DNA of 64,000 nt. Origin: Sediminibacterium sp. Its GTDB lineage: Bacteria; Bacteroidota; Bacteroidia; Chitinophagales; Chitinophagaceae. A program made the position numbers and the translations under genes. Shown here one piece after another: positions 52,653 through 60,375 of the stretch. The DNA lies in assembly GCA_028687975.1 (NCBI GenBank), contig JAQTZD010000003.1, forward strand, positions 1 to 64,000. Direction: 5' to 3'. The notes beneath the pieces were generated by a model. It made no database searches and was not told the DNA's origin. It was given only the letters and a program-made list of their open reading frames with translations. The stretch's first letter is position 1; each line of letters starts with the position of its first letter.

Positions 52653-53015
52653 TCAGCGGACTACCTGAAATTTACCGGATTCAATAATTCTACCGGTGCG
52701 GTCGCGCAGTTGAAAAATATACAATCCGCGATAATAGGCATCGTTGAAGTAAATGGTGGTGCGTTGTGCATTCACAGCAGTAACGGCCATTTTACGTCCA
52801 ATGAAGCTATAGATTTCCAAAGTATAGGATTTATCTACGGATGCATCAAATTCAAAGTGGATGAACTGGGTGGCCGGGTTGGGATAAAAGCGCTGAACTT
52901 TGTTGTTAGAATGTTCAGAAAACAGCATACTGTCCAAAGGGGGTGTTGTTGCGGCAGAAAAGCTGCCGGCGTACAACAAAGAGGTCGATAACAGGATTGT
53001 GTAGATTTTGGACAT
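52653..53015 (-). CDS. Short secreted protein made almost only of a T9SS type A sorting domain
   Basis: This 120-residue protein has a signal peptide ([16 protein letters not shown]), a 15-residue spacer, and then a complete type A T9SS C-terminal domain: [28 protein letters not shown] and [24 protein letters not shown]. There is no room for a cargo domain. It could be a remnant of a larger cargo, or a small surface protein. It is convergent with rlmI. Confidence 0.8.
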   Translation of the reverse strand: MSKIYTILLSTSLLYAGSFSAATTPPLDSMLFSEHSNNKVQRFYPNPATQFIHFEFDASVDKSYTLEIYSFIGRKMAVTAVNAQRTTIYFNDAYYRGLYIFQLRDRTGRIIESGKFQVVR

Positions 53016-53059
53016 GCACTCAATTCTACCATGAAAGTAGAAAAATAGGGCCTATCCGC

Positions 53060-53105
53060 CAAAAAATACAGGCGCCAGCCCTTGATAATCCGGGACCGGC
53101 GCCTG
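53060..53105 (-). terminator. Terminator of the peroxiredoxin gene
   Basis: CAGGCGCC (53069-53076) and GGCGCCTG (53098-53105) form a perfect 8-bp stem with a 21-base loop; on the minus strand TATTTTTT follows directly. Confidence 0.75.
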
Positions 53106-53125
53106 TTTGAATAGTATAAAAACGA

Positions 53126-53599
53126 TTAGCCCAGTTGAGCCAGGGTAGCCTGGATGGCGGCAAAATCTGGAAGATCACCCGGAGTAGGACAGATTTCAGC
53201 ATACTGAATCACCCCTTCCTTATCCACTACAAATGCAGCTCTTTTGCTTACACCCTGCATTTCAAAAGCAGGAAAAGTGTCGTATAATACACCATAAGCA
53301 GCAGCAGCTTCCTTGTTAAAATCGCTCAGCAAAGCAAAGTTCAGGTTCTGCTCTGTTCTGAATTTATCCAATACAAAAAGAGAGTCTACAGAAACACCAA
53401 ATACGGTTGCATTTGAATTGTTGTAAACGGCAATATTGTCGCGCACATTACACAGCTCTGCAGTACAAACGCCGGTGAATGCCAGCGGGAAAAACAGGAT
53501 GACTACGTTCTTACCTTTCTGCTCGGAAAGGGTTACTTTTTGTTTTTCTGTATTGAACAAAGAAAAATCAGGTGCTTGTTGTCCTTTTTGAATGCTCAT
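53126..53599 (-). CDS. Peroxiredoxin (AhpC/TSA family, AhpE-like)
   Basis: This 157-residue protein reduces peroxides with a cysteine. The active site is PLAFTGVCTAELC, with the peroxidatic Cys45 and Cys50 close behind. VFGVSVDS and the C-terminal CPTPGDLPDF also fit. There is no signal peptide. It is a single-gene unit between the scoAB operon and a terminator on its own strand. Whether Cys50 or another residue acts as the resolving cysteine is unclear. Confidence 0.9.
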   Translation of the reverse strand: MSIQKGQQAPDFSLFNTEKQKVTLSEQKGKNVVILFFPLAFTGVCTAELCNVRDNIAVYNNSNATVFGVSVDSLFVLDKFRTEQNLNFALLSDFNKEAAAAYGVLYDTFPAFEMQGVSKRAAFVVDKEGVIQYAEICPTPGDLPDFAAIQATLAQLG

Positions 53600-53668
53600 T
53601 GTTTCGTTTATTTTAAAAGATTTGAATACGGGGTAAAATTAAAACAGAATCCCCCATAAAAAGTTTTG

Positions 53669-54322
53669 TTAGATTACCATTTCCGGAACAAATTCAGGAA
53701 CAACCAGTTTCCCGGCTGTTTTGGCCACGATTTCTTCCACCGAAACGCCGGGTGCTCTTTCCCTCAGCAAAAAGCCCTGAGGGGTAATGTCCAGTACCGC
53801 CAACTCGGTAACCACTTTCTTCACACAACCAATTCCCGTTAAAGGCAGGGTGCAGGAAGGCAGCAATTTGCTCTCCCCTTTGGGGTTGGTATGCATCATG
53901 GCTACAATAATATTTCTTGCGCTGGCCACCAGATCCATCGCGCCACCCATCCCTTTCACCATTTTACCGGGGATTTTCCAGTTGGCAATATCACCGGTTT
54001 CACTTACTTCCATAGCGCCCAGCACAGTCAGGTCAATTTTACCTGCGCGAATCATACCAAAGCTTTCTGCGCTGTCGAAAAAAGCGCCGCCCGGAATTAC
54101 CGTAACCGTTTCCTTGCCGGCATTGATCAGGTCCGGATCAATGGCCACTTCTTCGGGATAAGGTCCCATACCCAGTATACCGTTTTCACTCTGGAAAACA
54201 ACCGTCATTCCCTGGGGAATATAATTGGATACCAGCGTGGGGATTCCGATACCGAGGTTCACATACATTCCATCCTTCAGTTCCTGCGCAATGCGTTGGG
54301 CAATTCCGTATTTATCGAGCAT
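53669..54322 (-). CDS. scoB: 3-oxoacid CoA-transferase subunit B
   Basis: This 217-residue subunit carries the catalytic Glu in [11 protein letters not shown] near residue 45, and [12 protein letters not shown] near residue 126. Together with subunit A it moves CoA from succinyl-CoA to acetoacetate or a related acid. The two genes are separated by 3 bp. The gene order A then B and the sizes are typical of succinyl-CoA:3-ketoacid transferase. Exact acid specificity is not certain. Confidence 0.92.
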   Translation of the reverse strand: MLDKYGIAQRIAQELKDGMYVNLGIGIPTLVSNYIPQGMTVVFQSENGILGMGPYPEEVAIDPDLINAGKETVTVIPGGAFFDSAESFGMIRAGKIDLTVLGAMEVSETGDIANWKIPGKMVKGMGGAMDLVASARNIIVAMMHTNPKGESKLLPSCTLPLTGIGCVKKVVTELAVLDITPQGFLLRERAPGVSVEEIVAKTAGKLVVPEFVPEMVI

Positions 54323-54325
54323 GGT

Positions 54326-55018
54326 TTACAGTTTAACGGTTTTACGTTCAATTCTTTTTTCATAAGGTCCGCCCTGAAAAATCCGGTGAACATATACTCC
54401 GGGAACATGTACTTCGTCCGGATCAATTTGTCCGGGTTCCAGCAGTTGCTCTACTTCGGCAATAGTAATATTGCCGGCTCTTGCCATGGAAGTAGAAAAA
54501 TTACGGGTGGTTTTCCGGAATACCAGGTTTCCGGCTGTATCGCCTTTCCATGCTTTTACAATGGCAAAATCGGCATGGAGGGCTTTCTCCATCAAATACA
54601 TTTTACCATTGAATTCGCGCACTTCCTTGCCGGCAGCAATTTCAGTACCGAATCCGGCCGGGGTAAAATACGCGGGAATACCCATACCGGCCATCTGTAT
54701 GCTGGTAGCCAGGGTTCCCTGCGGAACCAGGTCTACTTCCAGTTCTCCGCTCAACAGCTGCCGCTCAAACTCGGCGTTCTCTCCCACATAACTACTGATC
54801 ATTTTTTTGATTTGTCGGGTCTTTAATAAAAGACCCAGTCCAAAATCGTCCACACCAGCATTGTTGGAAATACAGGTCAGGCCACTGATGCCGCTTTGGA
54901 CCAGGGCATTAATGGAACTTTCCGGAATTCCGTTCAGGCCAAAACCACCCAGCATAATGGTGGCGCCATTGGGAATATCTGCAATGGCAGCTGCTGCCGA
55001 TTCAAAAACTTTATTCAT
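54326..55018 (-). CDS. scoA: 3-oxoacid CoA-transferase subunit A
   Basis: This 230-residue subunit shows the CoA-transferase N-terminal half: IPNGATIMLGGFGLNGIPE near residue 16, ISNNAGVDDFGLGLLL, and IQMAGMGIPAYFTPAGFGTE near residue 107. It pairs with subunit B encoded 3 bp downstream. It starts 6 bp after DUF4296, at the end of the porD-DUF4296-scoA-scoB run, which may be one transcript. Confidence 0.93.
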   Translation of the reverse strand: MNKVFESAAAAIADIPNGATIMLGGFGLNGIPESSINALVQSGISGLTCISNNAGVDDFGLGLLLKTRQIKKMISSYVGENAEFERQLLSGELEVDLVPQGTLATSIQMAGMGIPAYFTPAGFGTEIAAGKEVREFNGKMYLMEKALHADFAIVKAWKGDTAGNLVFRKTTRNFSTSMARAGNITIAEVEQLLEPGQIDPDEVHVPGVYVHRIFQGGPYEKRIERKTVKL

Positions 55019-55024
55019 ACACTA

Positions 55025-55402
55025 CTATTGAGGTCGTGGCGTTTCAGGGCTTTTATTCAGGAGGTCCCGCTCTCTTCTCGACACAGCATCTACAGAATCA
55101 ATCAACACTTTAAATGCTGCCGGATGAGATGCATAATACTTATAGCTCTGATAAAATTTTTCTTTGGTGATCTGATGCGACCGGAACAACTGGTCGTATA
55201 GCCGAAGGTTTTCATTGTGGTACCTGTTGGCAGTATCATTGGCAGAAAGCCTGCTATAATACTCGTCTGCCTTCATGATATCCCAGATAATCAGCTTCAT
55301 TTCACCAATGGGAATTACGTCTTTGCCCACTTTCATTTCACTGCCGTCACCACAGGCAGCAACCAGCGCCGTAAGGCATAATATAACTAGGTATTTACTC
55401 AC
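55025..55402 (-). CDS. DUF4296 lipoprotein
   Basis: This 125-residue protein starts with GTG and has a lipoprotein signal, LCLTALVAACGDG. The rest, with LIIWDIMKADEYYSRL and HQITKEKFYQSYKYYASHP, is the helical DUF4296 domain typical of Bacteroidota. Function is unknown. The GTG overlaps the stop of porD (GTGA), so the two are coupled. The position beside porD and T9SS genes is recurrent in the phylum as far as I recall. Confidence 0.85.
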   Translation of the reverse strand: MSKYLVILCLTALVAACGDGSEMKVGKDVIPIGEMKLIIWDIMKADEYYSRLSANDTANRYHNENLRLYDQLFRSHQITKEKFYQSYKYYASHPAAFKVLIDSVDAVSRRERDLLNKSPETPRPQ

Positions 55403-56322
55403 TGCAATTCCTGTTTGTAACGATTAGCATTTACCACATCCAGTCCGCTCAGGAGCGCAACTGCTTTATCTTTTTCCATGGGGCTTCCCTTTTTAAAGAT
55501 ACCAATCAGCTCCTGCACTTTGCCCTGCATGAAAAACTGAAGGATCATGGTATTGGGATTTTCTTTATTGAACGATTGCAACTTTTCCAGCGATTGCAAC
55601 AAATTAACCCTGGCCTCAGTTTCGTTTTCAACCAGTTTATCCAGGCCGGAACGGTAATAAGTATAAATCACATCGTGTATAGGATTGTACCTGCTGTTGA
55701 TGAGGTTTTCGTTGAGCCAGTAGCGGTTCCTGAGGCCATCGAACACTTTCCATCCGCTGATATTTCTTCCTTCGGGTGCATTGTTCACAATATGCTGGGC
55801 TTTCCGGAAAAAAGGGTCACCGCTTTTGGGAGAAAAGGAATCGTAATCCAGTCCGATCAGCATATAGGCGTAATAAGCAAAAACAGCGGTTAAATTAGCA
55901 GCTCCGGCATCTGTACCCTGCACCCTGTTTTCATTGAATTCAACCGGTTGAAATTCGATATAACGGAAGGAAACATCCGGATCAATAAAGTTCACCAGGG
56001 CCGCCTGGTAAGATGCATTGTAAACAGGACGGGCAGCCTGAATGGTAAGGGAAGCCTTGTATAAATTGGGTTCAACAATACTCTCTATGTTCAGGATAAA
56101 ACTGCATTCAATTTTTTCCTGTTGACCAAACGCATCGGGAGTCCATTTGCGGTTGTTCATCAGGTTGTTCAGCTGAGACTGAAGTGTGGTGAAAATTTTT
56201 TTATCTACTGTGGAGTTAACCCGCGTGGCCAGTACGGTTACCTTGGCTTTTAATTCCTGTGCATGAACGGAAAGGCCCATGGCGGAGAACAGAAGAAAAA
56301 ATATAAACTGTTTGTTGCGCAT
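55399..56322 (-). CDS. porD: DUF4835 / PorD-like type IX secretion protein
   Basis: This 307-residue protein has a signal peptide (FIFFLLFSAMGLSVHAQ) followed directly by ELKAKVTVLATRVNS and later blocks such as NRKWTPDAFGQQEKIECSF and AYYAYMLIGLDYDSFS that define DUF4835. The Porphyromonas member PorD is needed for type IX secretion. It is downstream of rpoZ but separated from it by a strong terminator, so it likely has its own promoter. Confidence 0.88.
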   Translation of the reverse strand: MRNKQFIFFLLFSAMGLSVHAQELKAKVTVLATRVNSTVDKKIFTTLQSQLNNLMNNRKWTPDAFGQQEKIECSFILNIESIVEPNLYKASLTIQAARPVYNASYQAALVNFIDPDVSFRYIEFQPVEFNENRVQGTDAGAANLTAVFAYYAYMLIGLDYDSFSPKSGDPFFRKAQHIVNNAPEGRNISGWKVFDGLRNRYWLNENLINSRYNPIHDVIYTYYRSGLDKLVENETEARVNLLQSLEKLQSFNKENPNTMILQFFMQGKVQELIGIFKKGSPMEKDKAVALLSGLDVVNANRYKQELQ

Positions 56323-56363
56323 CGTTAATTGGCCTTAAATCCGTTGGTAGTTCAAAGTAACAA

Positions 56364-56390
56364 AAAACGACAGTAAAATACTGTCGTTTT
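56364..56390 (-). terminator. Terminator of the bamD-rpoZ operon
   Basis: AAAACGACAGTA and TACTGTCGTTTT form a perfect 12-bp stem with a three-base loop, extended by further T on the minus strand. It separates rpoZ from porD. Confidence 0.88.
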
Positions 56391-56413
56391 CAATGATTTC
56401 AGAAAGATTTAGC

Positions 56414-56758
56414 TTATCTGAACAGGTCGTTATCGTTGTTTCTTCTGTGGTATACCTTACCTTCCATGAACTCCTGGGTAGCCAGGATAGCAGGGTTAGG
56501 CATTTTTTCGTATGCTCTGGAAATTTCGATCTGCTCTTTGTTCTCGTGAATTTCTTCCAGACTGTCTGTATGGCTTGCAAATTCTTCCAGCTTATTGTGC
56601 AATTCTTCGCGGATAGAGATATTAATTTGATTGGCCCTTCTTGCGATAATCGCAATAGACTCATACAAATTCCCTGTTTTTCCTTTTATAGAAATCAGGC
56701 TTTTGGTTTCTACCACACTGGCTGTGTTGGCGCTCATTTGCCTTCTTAATTTGCTCAT
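56414..56758 (-). CDS. rpoZ: RNA polymerase omega subunit (Bacteroidota RpoZ/Rpb6-like)
   Basis: This 114-residue protein matches the Bacteroidota omega/Rpb6 family: KTGNLYESIAIIARRANQIN near residue 27, REELHNKLEEFA, and EQIEISRAYEKMPNP near residue 75. Omega stabilises the beta' subunit. Its ATG overlaps the bamD stop by four bases. Together with bamD this is a common pair in the phylum. Confidence 0.88.
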   Translation of the reverse strand: MSKLRRQMSANTASVVETKSLISIKGKTGNLYESIAIIARRANQINISIREELHNKLEEFASHTDSLEEIHENKEQIEISRAYEKMPNPAILATQEFMEGKVYHRRNNDNDLFR

Positions 56759-57555
56759 TTTTTGCCGGTTTTAAGTATGTTAAGGGTTTGTGTTTTGTAT
56801 TTGTTTACCTCTTCGAGGTATTTACTGTCGTTGAAACGATCACTGAACTCACCGCATTCGGCCAGCACTTTTTCGTAGCGTTCTCTCTGTTTCTCTTCGT
56901 AGCTCATTTCGGCGTATTTGAAATACGATTTAATCATGAGCAGTTTGTATTCGTCCGATTTTTTTGAATCGGGGAAATTATCAGATACATTACTGAAAGC
57001 GATGGCAGCTGCTTTATAAAATCCAAGATTGTAATACAGCTGGGCACTTTTTAAATCTTTGAGCTCCAGTTTCTCTCTGCACAGGTCAATCAGTTCTGAA
57101 GCATCTTTTACCCTGGGAGAATTGGGGTGCGTGCTGATGAAAGCCTGCATCAATCCCATGGTTTTGTTGGTATTGGTCTGATCCAGTTCCACTTTGGGCG
57201 ACTGCTTAAAGAAACAGTAAGCGCGCATGTATTCGCACTCCTCACTTTTGGTGCTCGCCGGGAAATTCTCCACAAAGGTTTTGAACATGTTCTCCGCATT
57301 CAGGTAATCCCTGTTGTAGTAATAAGAATAGGCATACTTGAAATACATATCCTCATAACGGGTGGTACCTTTCAGGTACGGGAAAACGTCTTCAAAGAGC
57401 TTTTGAGATTCCTGGTATTTTTTATTGGCGTAGTACTGTTCGGCCATTTTGTATTTGTACTCATAATCCCTGCTCTTCATGATCTTCGACAGCTTACTTG
57501 AACAGGAAGACAGCATCAGGGAAAACAGCAAAGAAAATATTAGAATCCTACCCAT
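56755..57555 (-). CDS. bamD: Outer membrane protein assembly factor BamD
   Basis: This 266-residue lipoprotein has the signal LLFSLMLSSCSSK and then TPR-type repeats, for example AEQYYANKKYQESQKLFED near residue 38 and YFKYAYSYYYNRDYLNAENMF. BamD is part of the BAM complex that folds beta-barrels into the outer membrane. rpoZ overlaps its 3' end by 4 bp. Confidence 0.92.
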   Translation of the reverse strand: MGRILIFSLLFSLMLSSCSSKLSKIMKSRDYEYKYKMAEQYYANKKYQESQKLFEDVFPYLKGTTRYEDMYFKYAYSYYYNRDYLNAENMFKTFVENFPASTKSEECEYMRAYCFFKQSPKVELDQTNTNKTMGLMQAFISTHPNSPRVKDASELIDLCREKLELKDLKSAQLYYNLGFYKAAAIAFSNVSDNFPDSKKSDEYKLLMIKSYFKYAEMSYEEKQRERYEKVLAECGEFSDRFNDSKYLEEVNKYKTQTLNILKTGKK

Positions 57556-57639
57556 AAAGTTGGCGAAATTACGTATAAAAAGGCAATTTATAAAGGAGAT
57601 TCCTCAAAAATACTCCCTCCCTAGTTAATTAATAGCTAA

Positions 57640-57672
57640 AAAGGCCGTCCCGCGGTGAGCAGGACAGCCTTT
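57640..57672 (-). terminator. Terminator of rpsA
   Basis: AAAGGC-C-GTCC pairs with GGAC-A-GCCTTT (one internal mismatch), with a T-rich tail on the minus strand. It is 23 bp past the rpsA stop. Confidence 0.75.
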
Positions 57673-57694
57673 ATATTACAACTTCAGGTGACAA

Positions 57695-59596
57695 TTACTT
57701 ATTATCACCCTCTCCTTCCTGCAATTTAGCTTTAATCTCCGCCAAAGCGCCTAAATCGCCCAGAGTGGCTTTTTCAACCTTGCTCTGGATGTTTTTCACG
57801 GCTTTCTTGGTATTGTCGGACTCAGCTTTTGCTTCTTTCTTCGCAGCTTCTTTCTCTTCTGCAATATGCTGTTCCCAAATACGGGCGTGACTTAAAACGA
57901 TGCGTTTTTCATTGCGGTCGAATTCGATCACAACAAACTGAGCAGTTTCGTCGGCTTTAACCTGAGTACCATCTTCCTTGTTCAGGTGACGGTTAGGTGC
58001 AAAGCCTTCTAAACCATACTGCAGTTGTACCAGGGCACCTTTGTCGTCCTTGCGGGTAACGGTACCTTCGTGGATAGAACCGATAGCGAATGTTTCTTCC
58101 AGTGCATTCCAGGGATCTTCTTCCAGTTGTTTGTGTCCCAACTGCAATTTGCGATTTTCCTTGTCGATGCTCAGGATGATGATGTCGATCTGATCACCTA
58201 CTTTGGTATAGTCTGTAGGGTGATTGAAACGCTTCAACCAGCTTAAGTCGCTGATGTGGATCATACCGCCGATACCTGGTTCCAGTTCAACAAATACGCC
58301 ATAAGGAGTGATGTTTTTCACCAGACCTTTGTGCTTGCTGCCTTCAGGGAATTTGGTTTCGATGGTATTCCAAGGATCCTGGCTCATTTGTTTGATGCTC
58401 AGGCTCATTTTGCGTGCATCTTTATCGAGGGTAACCACTTTCGCTTCATGCTCATCTCCTAATTTGAAGAATTCTTTTGCATTGATCGGTGTGTTAGCCC
58501 AGGTAATTTCAGATACGTGCACCAGACCTTCAACACCAGGCTGAATTTCGAGAAATGCACCGTAATCTTCAATATTAACTACTTTACCTTTTACTACAGA
58601 ACCTTCTGCAAGTCCTTCAGGCAATACATCCCAAGGATGCGGAGTCAGTTGCTTCAGACCGAGGCTGATACGTTTCTTATCATCATCGAAGTCCAGAACA
58701 ACCACCTGCAGTTTCTGATCCATCTTCACCACTTCACTTGGGTGAGAGATACGACCCCATGAAATATCGGTGATGTAGAGTAATCCGTCTAATCCGCCGA
58801 GGTCCATGAATGCACCGAAGTCGGTGATGTTCTTCACAACACCTTCCAGTACCTGACCTTTTTCCAGCTTGCTCATGATCTCAGCACGTTGTGCTTCGAT
58901 ATCACTTTCAATCAGGGCTTTGTGAGATACTACAGCGTTCTTGATGGTTTCGTTGATTTTAACCACTTTAAATTCCATGGTCTTACCTACAAACTGATCG
59001 TAATCAGTTACAGGCTTCACGTCTATCTGAGAACCGGGCAGGAAGGTTTCCATTCCAAATACGTCAACAATCAAACCACCTTTGGTTTTGCTGGTAACAG
59101 TACCTGTAACTACTTCTCCTGTTTTGTGAACTTCCACAATACGCTCCCATGCACGGAAGATTCTTGCAGACTTGCGGCTTAAGTGAAGATTACCGGAACG
59201 GTCTTCTTTTTCTACCACCATTACTTCTACTTCATCTCCGATTTTCAGACCGGCGATATCGCGGAATTCGTTGAGGGAAACCAGACCATCACTTTTAAAA
59301 CCAATGTTTACTACAACATCTGTTTTAGTTAAAGCAACTACCAGTCCTTTTACAATCTCACCGTCTTCGATCTGAATGAACGTATTGTCGTACACTTTGT
59401 CGTACTTAACACGCTCAGCTTCTGCATAATGACTTACGTTGCGCTTGTCTATGCTCCAGTCAAAATCGTCGTGCGCTGTTTCTACAACAGGCGCTGCTTC
59501 AGGTGCATTTGTTGTCGCAGTAGGAACTTCAGCAGCGGTTGGGGCTGCAGCGTTCTCCTGAGCATCTGCGTTTAGTTGTTTGTTAATCAATTTCAT
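57695..59596 (-). CDS. rpsA: 30S ribosomal protein S1
   Basis: This 633-residue protein has six S1 RNA-binding domains, seen in repeated blocks such as EIVKGLVVALTKTDVVVNIG, GAFMDLGGLDGLLYITDISW, GAFLEIQPGVEGLVHVSE and GVFVELEPGIGGMIHISDLSW. A low-complexity Ala/Pro/Thr/Glu N-terminal extension (residues 10-45) and a Lys/Glu-rich tail flank them. S1 helps mRNAs bind the small subunit, although Bacteroidota rarely use Shine-Dalgarno pairing. A hairpin sits in its leader. Confidence 0.96.
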   Translation of the reverse strand: MKLINKQLNADAQENAAAPTAAEVPTATTNAPEAAPVVETAHDDFDWSIDKRNVSHYAEAERVKYDKVYDNTFIQIEDGEIVKGLVVALTKTDVVVNIGFKSDGLVSLNEFRDIAGLKIGDEVEVMVVEKEDRSGNLHLSRKSARIFRAWERIVEVHKTGEVVTGTVTSKTKGGLIVDVFGMETFLPGSQIDVKPVTDYDQFVGKTMEFKVVKINETIKNAVVSHKALIESDIEAQRAEIMSKLEKGQVLEGVVKNITDFGAFMDLGGLDGLLYITDISWGRISHPSEVVKMDQKLQVVVLDFDDDKKRISLGLKQLTPHPWDVLPEGLAEGSVVKGKVVNIEDYGAFLEIQPGVEGLVHVSEITWANTPINAKEFFKLGDEHEAKVVTLDKDARKMSLSIKQMSQDPWNTIETKFPEGSKHKGLVKNITPYGVFVELEPGIGGMIHISDLSWLKRFNHPTDYTKVGDQIDIIILSIDKENRKLQLGHKQLEEDPWNALEETFAIGSIHEGTVTRKDDKGALVQLQYGLEGFAPNRHLNKEDGTQVKADETAQFVVIEFDRNEKRIVLSHARIWEQHIAEEKEAAKKEAKAESDNTKKAVKNIQSKVEKATLGDLGALAEIKAKLQEGEGDNK

Positions 59597-59603
59597 ACAA
59601 TAA

Positions 59604-59622
59604 CCCGATGGTTTTAATCGGG
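59604..59622 (-). promoter_or_regulatory. Leader hairpin of rpsA, possible autoregulatory site
   Basis: CCCGAT and ATCGGG form a 6-bp stem with a seven-base loop in the mRNA leader, about 7 bases before the ATG at 59596 and just after the -7 box. There is no T run, so it is not a terminator. Confidence 0.45.
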
Positions 59623-59625
59623 CGG

Positions 59626-59633
59626 CAAAGGTA
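59626..59633 (-). promoter_or_regulatory. -7 box of the rpsA promoter
   Basis: The minus strand reads TACCTTTG, a perfect TAnnTTTG match 29 bp before the rpsA ATG. The 210 bp further upstream (to 59843) hold no gene on either strand that I can support. Confidence 0.55.
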
Positions 59634-59843
59634 CAAAAAATAGGAAATAATCCATAATCCGGGGCAACAAAATATGGGACGGAAGCCTATTGGGGCGACG
59701 GCCCAGCTCCAAATAGCCGGAAAAAAGGCCCGAATAAGGCCAAAAAGGAGGATTTACGGCAAAAAAGGGCTTCAATAACCCGAATTATGCACAAAACAGC
59801 CATTAAACCGGACCATCAAAGCTGCCGGAACCAGGTGGAAAGG

Positions 59844-60272
59844 TTATGACTGGATGTAGATCTGCAACTGCGAAATGGTTTCCTCCTGGTTCAGGATGGT
59901 TTCGGTGACCACATCGTTCATGGAAACAATTCCCACCAGTTCATCTCCCACAATCACTGGCAGATAACGGATATGATGAACCGACATGAGCTGCATGCAT
60001 TGCTCTACTGTATCGCTGGGCGTAACCGGAGGAAAATCGGTGGTCATAATCTCTGCAACGCTGGTATCGCTGGAGTTGCGGCCCTTCAACACCACTTTAC
60101 GCGAATAATCCCTTTCGGTAAGTATACCCGCAAACTGGTTGTTGCTCACCACCACCAGTGAACCAATATTCTGTTCTGCCATCATTTGCAGGGCTTCGAT
60201 CACATTGGTGTCGGGCGACACCACGGAAACACGGGTTCCCTTTCTGGCAAGGATATCGCTTACTTTTCTCAT
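59844..60272 (-). CDS. CBS-domain pair protein
   Basis: The track starts at 60359 inside the terminator of the next gene; the ATG at 60272 (MRKVSDILARKGTRV) is the natural start, giving 142 residues. Two CBS motifs form a Bateman module: VVSPDTNVIEALQMMAEQNIGSL with GILTERDYSRKV, then VTPSDTVEQCMQLMSVHHIRYLPV with GIVSMNDVV. Such modules bind adenine nucleotides. No output domain is present, so the partner is unknown. Confidence 0.88.
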   Translation of the reverse strand: MRKVSDILARKGTRVSVVSPDTNVIEALQMMAEQNIGSLVVVSNNQFAGILTERDYSRKVVLKGRNSSDTSVAEIMTTDFPPVTPSDTVEQCMQLMSVHHIRYLPVIVGDELVGIVSMNDVVTETILNQEETISQLQIYIQS

Positions 60273-60323
60273 AACGGCACGAATTTTCCTTAAGTTACTA
60301 CAATTCGGAAAAAATACCAATAA

Positions 60324-60356
60324 AAAATCCTCCCGGGGCGGCCCCGGGAGGATTTT
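60324..60356 (-). terminator. Strong terminator after the large metalloprotease gene
   Basis: AAAATCCTCCCGGGG and CCCCGGGAGGATTTT form a perfect 15-bp stem with a CGG loop, followed on the minus strand by T-rich sequence. It begins 20 bp past the stop at 60376. Confidence 0.92.
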
Positions 60357-60375
60357 CAATCATCTTCAGTTGCAA

